DNA from: Lachnospiraceae bacterium
GTDB taxonomy: Bacteria; Bacillota; Clostridia; Lachnospirales; Lachnospiraceae
Reading direction: 5' to 3'
Assembly (NCBI GenBank): GCA_024687205.1
Contig: JAILES010000041.1
Span: forward strand, 1 to 64,000
Length of the DNA: 64,000 bases
Below are positions 60,941 through 64,000 of the stretch, piece after piece. The position numbers and the translations under genes are program-made. The stretch's first letter is position 1; each line of letters opens with the position of its first letter. The notes under the pieces are model-generated. The model saw nothing but the letters and a program-made list of their open reading frames with translations. It was not told the origin of the DNA and searched no databases.

Positions 60941-62218
60941 ATGAACACATCCGAGTTAAAAAAGTACATAGAAGCCGGCAGCCTTGATGAGCGGCTTAAG
61001 GATATCTACTGCGGAGCGGACCAGATATCTTACCAGAAAGAGCGTTATGTGAAAACCATAACGCTTTTTGAACAGGCATACGGAAAAGCGGAAGTCACTG
61101 TTTTCTCGGCACCGGGCCGAACAGAGGTGGGCGGCAATCACACTGATCACCAGCATGGTGAGGTCCTTGCGGGTGCCATAAATAAAGACGCCATAGCGGT
61201 GGTCCGGAAGACGGATGATGAAGAACTGAGACTTATCTCCGACGGTTCGGAGGAGATAGTCATTAATACGGCGGAGCTTGATAAGATGCCCGCTGAAGAA
61301 GGGACCACATCAGCCCTTGTACGCGGTGTGCTGGCAGGGCTTCATCAGCGCGGTTATAAAGTCGGCGGTTTTAAGACCTATATCACCAGCGATGTGCTTA
61401 TCGGTGCAGGTCTTTCATCTTCGGCGGCTTTCGAGACCCTGATCGGAAATATCATCTCCGGTCTTTACAATGATGAAAAGATCGATGCCGTGACCATTGC
61501 GATAGTGGGGCAGTATGCGGAGAACGGATATTTCGGCAAACCCTGCGGGCTCATGGATCAGATGGCATGCTCGGTGGGAAGCCTTGTACACATTGATTTT
61601 GCGGATCCAAAGGCTCCGGTTACCGAGAAAGTTGAATATGATTTTGCAAAGAGCGGATATAAGCTCTGCATTACGGATACCAAGGGCTCACATGCGGACC
61701 TGACTCCGGACTATGCAGCTGTACCTGCAGAGATGAAGGCAGTAGCGGCTTTTTTCGGTAAGGAAGTATTGCATGAGGTGAGCAGAGAAGAGGTACTGGA
61801 GAACAGTGCAACCATCCGTGAAAAATGCGGAGACAGAGCGCTGCTTCGTGCCCTCCATTTCTATGCTGAAAACATCAGAGTTAAGAAACAGACCGAAGCG
61901 CTGAAAGCCGGAAATATGGCAGCTTTCTTAAGTGAAGTAAAGGCTTCGGGAGATTCATCTTTCAAATATCTTCAGAATGTATATACCAATTCCGATGTAC
62001 AGCATCAAAATATATCTGTAGCGCTTCAGCTTGCGGAAGAGATCCTTAAAAGCGACGGCGTGGCAAGGGTCCACGGCGGCGGCTTTGCAGGTACCATGCA
62101 GGCCTGGGTCAGGAATGAAAAGGTCGAAGACTACCGTGCAGCAATGGATAAACTCTTCGGTGCCGGCAGCTGCAGCGTTCTGCAGATCAGAAAATACGGC
62201 GGAATGAGGGTTATATAG
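60941..62218 (+). CDS. galK: Galactokinase
   Basis: The 425-residue GHMP kinase phosphorylates galactose at C1 with ATP. VFSAPGRTEVGGNHTDHQHG is the galactokinase signature; the ATP loop is VLIGAGLSSSAAFETLIGN, and the third motif is RVHGGGFAGTMQAWV. GGAG precedes ATG 60941; the frame is open to 60884 inside the upstream gene. No other Leloir gene (galT, galE) is adjacent. A terminator with a CCGCC arm overlaps the stop region and faces convergent glpK. Confidence 0.93.
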   Translation: MNTSELKKYIEAGSLDERLKDIYCGADQISYQKERYVKTITLFEQAYGKAEVTVFSAPGRTEVGGNHTDHQHGEVLAGAINKDAIAVVRKTDDEELRLISDGSEEIVINTAELDKMPAEEGTTSALVRGVLAGLHQRGYKVGGFKTYITSDVLIGAGLSSSAAFETLIGNIISGLYNDEKIDAVTIAIVGQYAENGYFGKPCGLMDQMACSVGSLVHIDFADPKAPVTEKVEYDFAKSGYKLCITDTKGSHADLTPDYAAVPAEMKAVAAFFGKEVLHEVSREEVLENSATIREKCGDRALLRALHFYAENIRVKKQTEALKAGNMAAFLSEVKASGDSSFKYLQNVYTNSDVQHQNISVALQLAEEILKSDGVARVHGGGFAGTMQAWVRNEKVEDYRAAMDKLFGAGSCSVLQIRKYGGMRVI

Positions 62219-62231
62219 CCGCCTTTTTTAT
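62198..62231 (+). terminator. Terminator between galK and convergent glpK
   Basis: GGCGG (62198-62202) and CCGCC (62219-62223) with a 16-base loop, followed by seven Ts. The stem is short but the T tract is good; the galK stop lies in the loop. Confidence 0.55.
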
Positions 62232-63721
62232 TCCCGTTCCCAGTCTTTGGTGTATTCGAGGGCTTTGTGCCACCTGTTTATTTTTTTCTGCTGTTCGCCG
62301 TAGGATATCTGAGGTTCGAACTTTCTGTCGGTCCGGATATGTTTTAAGAGATCCTCTTTGTCGTTCCAGTAGCCGACTGCAAGGCCTGCCAGATATGCGG
62401 CGCCCGCCGCTGTGGTTTCCACGCAGGCAGGTCTGGTAACAGAGGTCTGGATGATATCTGCCTGCATCTGCATCAGCAGATTGTTTGCGGAAGCTCCGCC
62501 GTCTACCTTAAGTTCTCCGAGAGTCACTCTTGCATCGCTTTCCATTGCATTAAGCACGTCATAAGTCTGATAAGCCAGGGATTCCAACGCTGCGCGTATG
62601 ATATGATATTTGTTCACGCCTCTTGAAAGGCCTACGATCGCACCTCTTGCATAAGGATCCCAGTAGGGCGCACCCAGGCCCGTAAAGGCAGGTACTACGT
62701 AGCAGCCGCAGGTATCTTCGACTTTACTCGCGAAGAATTCCGAATCACTTGCGCTGTCTATGAATTTCAGCTCATCTCTTAACCACTGGATCACGCTGCC
62801 GGCAACGAAGACCGAGCCCTCCAGTGCATATTCGACTTTGCCGTCAAGCCCCCAGGCAATGGTGGTGACCAGGCCGTGCTTTGAAAATACGGGACTTTCA
62901 CCGGTATTCATCAGCAGGAAGCAGCCGGTACCGTAGGTGTTCTTGGCCTGGCCCGGTTTGAAACAGGTCTGGCCGAAAAGGGCTGCCTGCTGGTCCCCCG
63001 CCGCTCCGGCTATGATAATGTCTCCGCCGAAGAGATCGGTGGAGGTCACTCCGTAAATCTTACTCGAAGGTCTTACCTCGGGAAGCATTGCTTTCGGGAT
63101 CCCGAGTTCATTAAGTATATCCTTATCCCATTCCAGTTTGGAGATGTTGTAGAGCATGGTTCTGGAAGCATTGGAATAATCCGTGACATGGACCGCTCCG
63201 GCTGTCAGTTTCCAGATAAGCCAGGTCTCAACGGTTCCGAAGAGAAGCCTGCCGTCTTCGGCTTTGCGTCTGGCCCCCGGAATGTTTTCCAGGATCCATC
63301 TTATTTTAGTCGCACTGAAATAAGGATCTATAACCAGGCCGGTCTTTTCGCGGAAGGAATCGGAAAGCCCTTTTTTTACAAGACTTTCGCAGTAATCGGC
63401 CGTTCTTCTGTCCTGCCATACTATGGCGTGGCAGATGGGCTCACCGCTGTCCCTGTCCCAGACTATGGTAGTTTCTCTCTGATTGGTAATGCCTATGGCC
63501 GCGATATCCTCAGCCTTTGCATTTATCTTCGAGAGAGCTTCGGAAGCGACGGCATACTGGGTAAGCCAGATCTCATTGGCATCATGTTCCACCCAGCCGG
63601 ACTTCGGAAAATACTGGGTAAATTCTTTCTGCGCAAGGCTGACGATCTCACCGTTCTCATTAAAGAGTATGCATCTGTTGGATGTAGTACCGGCATCAAG
63701 TGCCATAATATATCTTGCCAT
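62228..63721 (-). CDS. glpK: Glycerol kinase
   Basis: The 497-residue enzyme phosphorylates glycerol to sn-glycerol 3-phosphate. [21 protein letters not shown] is the FGGY phosphate-binding start; [31 protein letters not shown] is the glycerol-binding block; [38 protein letters not shown] and the second FGGY signature region [20 protein letters not shown] are all present. AAGGAGG precedes the ATG on the minus strand. The gene upstream on the same strand encodes an Ldh-family dehydrogenase 12 bases away; they probably form one operon. Regulation not visible. Confidence 0.95.
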   Translation of the reverse strand: MARYIMALDAGTTSNRCILFNENGEIVSLAQKEFTQYFPKSGWVEHDANEIWLTQYAVASEALSKINAKAEDIAAIGITNQRETTIVWDRDSGEPICHAIVWQDRRTADYCESLVKKGLSDSFREKTGLVIDPYFSATKIRWILENIPGARRKAEDGRLLFGTVETWLIWKLTAGAVHVTDYSNASRTMLYNISKLEWDKDILNELGIPKAMLPEVRPSSKIYGVTSTDLFGGDIIIAGAAGDQQAALFGQTCFKPGQAKNTYGTGCFLLMNTGESPVFSKHGLVTTIAWGLDGKVEYALEGSVFVAGSVIQWLRDELKFIDSASDSEFFASKVEDTCGCYVVPAFTGLGAPYWDPYARGAIVGLSRGVNKYHIIRAALESLAYQTYDVLNAMESDARVTLGELKVDGGASANNLLMQMQADIIQTSVTRPACVETTAAGAAYLAGLAVGYWNDKEDLLKHIRTDRKFEPQISYGEQQKKINRWHKALEYTKDWERE

Positions 63722-63733
63722 GGGCGGACCTCC

Positions 63734-64000
63734 TTATTCAAAATCAAAGCGGTAGGGGAGTTTAAGGGCATCCCGTACTTCAAGTATATCCTTCTGTACC
63801 GATTTACTTAAGGGTACGCCTTTATCTTTTCTTTCAAGCCATACCAGGTATTCCTTTTCTCCTGCGGTATATATCCTGTCGTTTCCGGGAGCTTTCTTTG
63901 ATGCGCGCAGCGCCCGGCAGATATCTCCGGCAGTCTTTTTGAAACTCTCTCTTCCGATAAAGGCTTCGGGATCCACCACAAAGAAGAAGTGTCCGAGATG
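63734..64000 (-). CDS. Ldh-family NAD(P)-dependent oxidoreductase, C-terminal end (5' part outside window)
   Basis: The minus-strand frame is open at base 64000 and gives 88 residues to the stop. It reads HLGHFFFVVDPEAFIGRESFK at the start and ends with RIYTAGEKEYLVWLERKDKGVPLSKSVQKDI... LPYRFDFE. These blocks are the C-terminal end of malate/L-lactate-type dehydrogenases of the Ldh (YbiC/YlbC/ComC) family, which reduce 2-oxoacids or ureidoglycolate-like substrates. The internal ATG at 63979 is an artefact of the window edge. It is upstream of glpK on the same strand. Confidence 0.88.
   Translation of the reverse strand, partial: HLGHFFFVVDPEAFIGRESFKKTAGDICRALRASKKAPGNDRIYTAGEKEYLVWLERKDKGVPLSKSVQKDILEVRDALKLPYRFDFE

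Overview
The window reads as chromosomal DNA of an anaerobic Clostridia, most likely a Lachnospiraceae member related to Butyrivibrio or Pseudobutyrivibrio. The grounds are: strong GGAGG ribosome binding sites; many lipobox lipoproteins; electron-transfer flavoprotein and pyruvate:ferredoxin oxidoreductase genes; a PPi-dependent phosphofructokinase; Rpn-type PD-(D/E)XK proteins; and zinc-ribbon and KPVIYLYP-type proteins. The assignment is by recognition, not by search.

Layout. 1-0.7 kb: end of etfA and a terminator. 0.8-13.2 kb: an accessory stretch of lipoproteins, two GNAT acetyltransferases, zinc-ribbon proteins, a TetR-controlled pair of flavodoxin-fold reductases, a HAD phosphatase, three decayed genes, and a flavodoxin/zinc-ribbon fusion overlapping a radical SAM-SPASM enzyme. 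13.4-18.9 kb: a GH31 glycosidase and exported proteins of unknown role. 18.9-27.1 kb: three large signalling proteins (periplasmic-binding-protein/GGDEF, HD-GYP, hybrid histidine kinase with a beta-propeller sensor). 27.2-36.1 kb: alpha-phosphoglucomutase, then an exopolysaccharide block (three GT2 glycosyltransferases, a polyprenyl glycosylphosphotransferase) with a second HD-GYP protein. 36.2-39.2 kb: a glmS ribozyme leading nagB, a GlmU-C-like acetyltransferase and glmM, an apparent amino-sugar biosynthesis operon in which NagB seems to replace GlmS. 39.3-53.7 kb: HtrA protease, a ClpX, a 1.4 kb gene-free repeat region, a large repeat-bearing surface protein, a lipoprotein, two divergent ClpX-like ATPases, a GGDEF protein, a MATE transporter and tRNA-Leu(UAG). 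53.9-64 kb: central metabolism, with PPi-PFK, an OFA-type transporter overlapping a four-subunit 2-oxoacid:ferredoxin oxidoreductase, an orphan CbiE/CbiT-like protein, galactokinase, and on the minus strand glycerol kinase and the end of an Ldh-family dehydrogenase.

How it fits together. Cyclic-di-GMP is a recurring theme: two GGDEF and two HD-GYP proteins surround exopolysaccharide and surface-protein genes, and the leader of the surface protein holds a structured-RNA candidate with some resemblance to c-di-GMP-I riboswitches. The phosphoglucomutase and the nagB-glmM operon could feed activated sugars to the polysaccharide and wall pathways. The most notable points are the glmS ribozyme in front of nagB instead of glmS; the tandem ClpX-like pair with replaced pore-loop residues; the flavodoxin/VYAGP/zinc-ribbon protein overlapping a radical SAM-SPASM gene; and four promoters with identical -35/17/-10/7/ATG geometry that suggest leaderless transcripts. 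All coordinates and motifs were read by eye; no database search or folding program was run.
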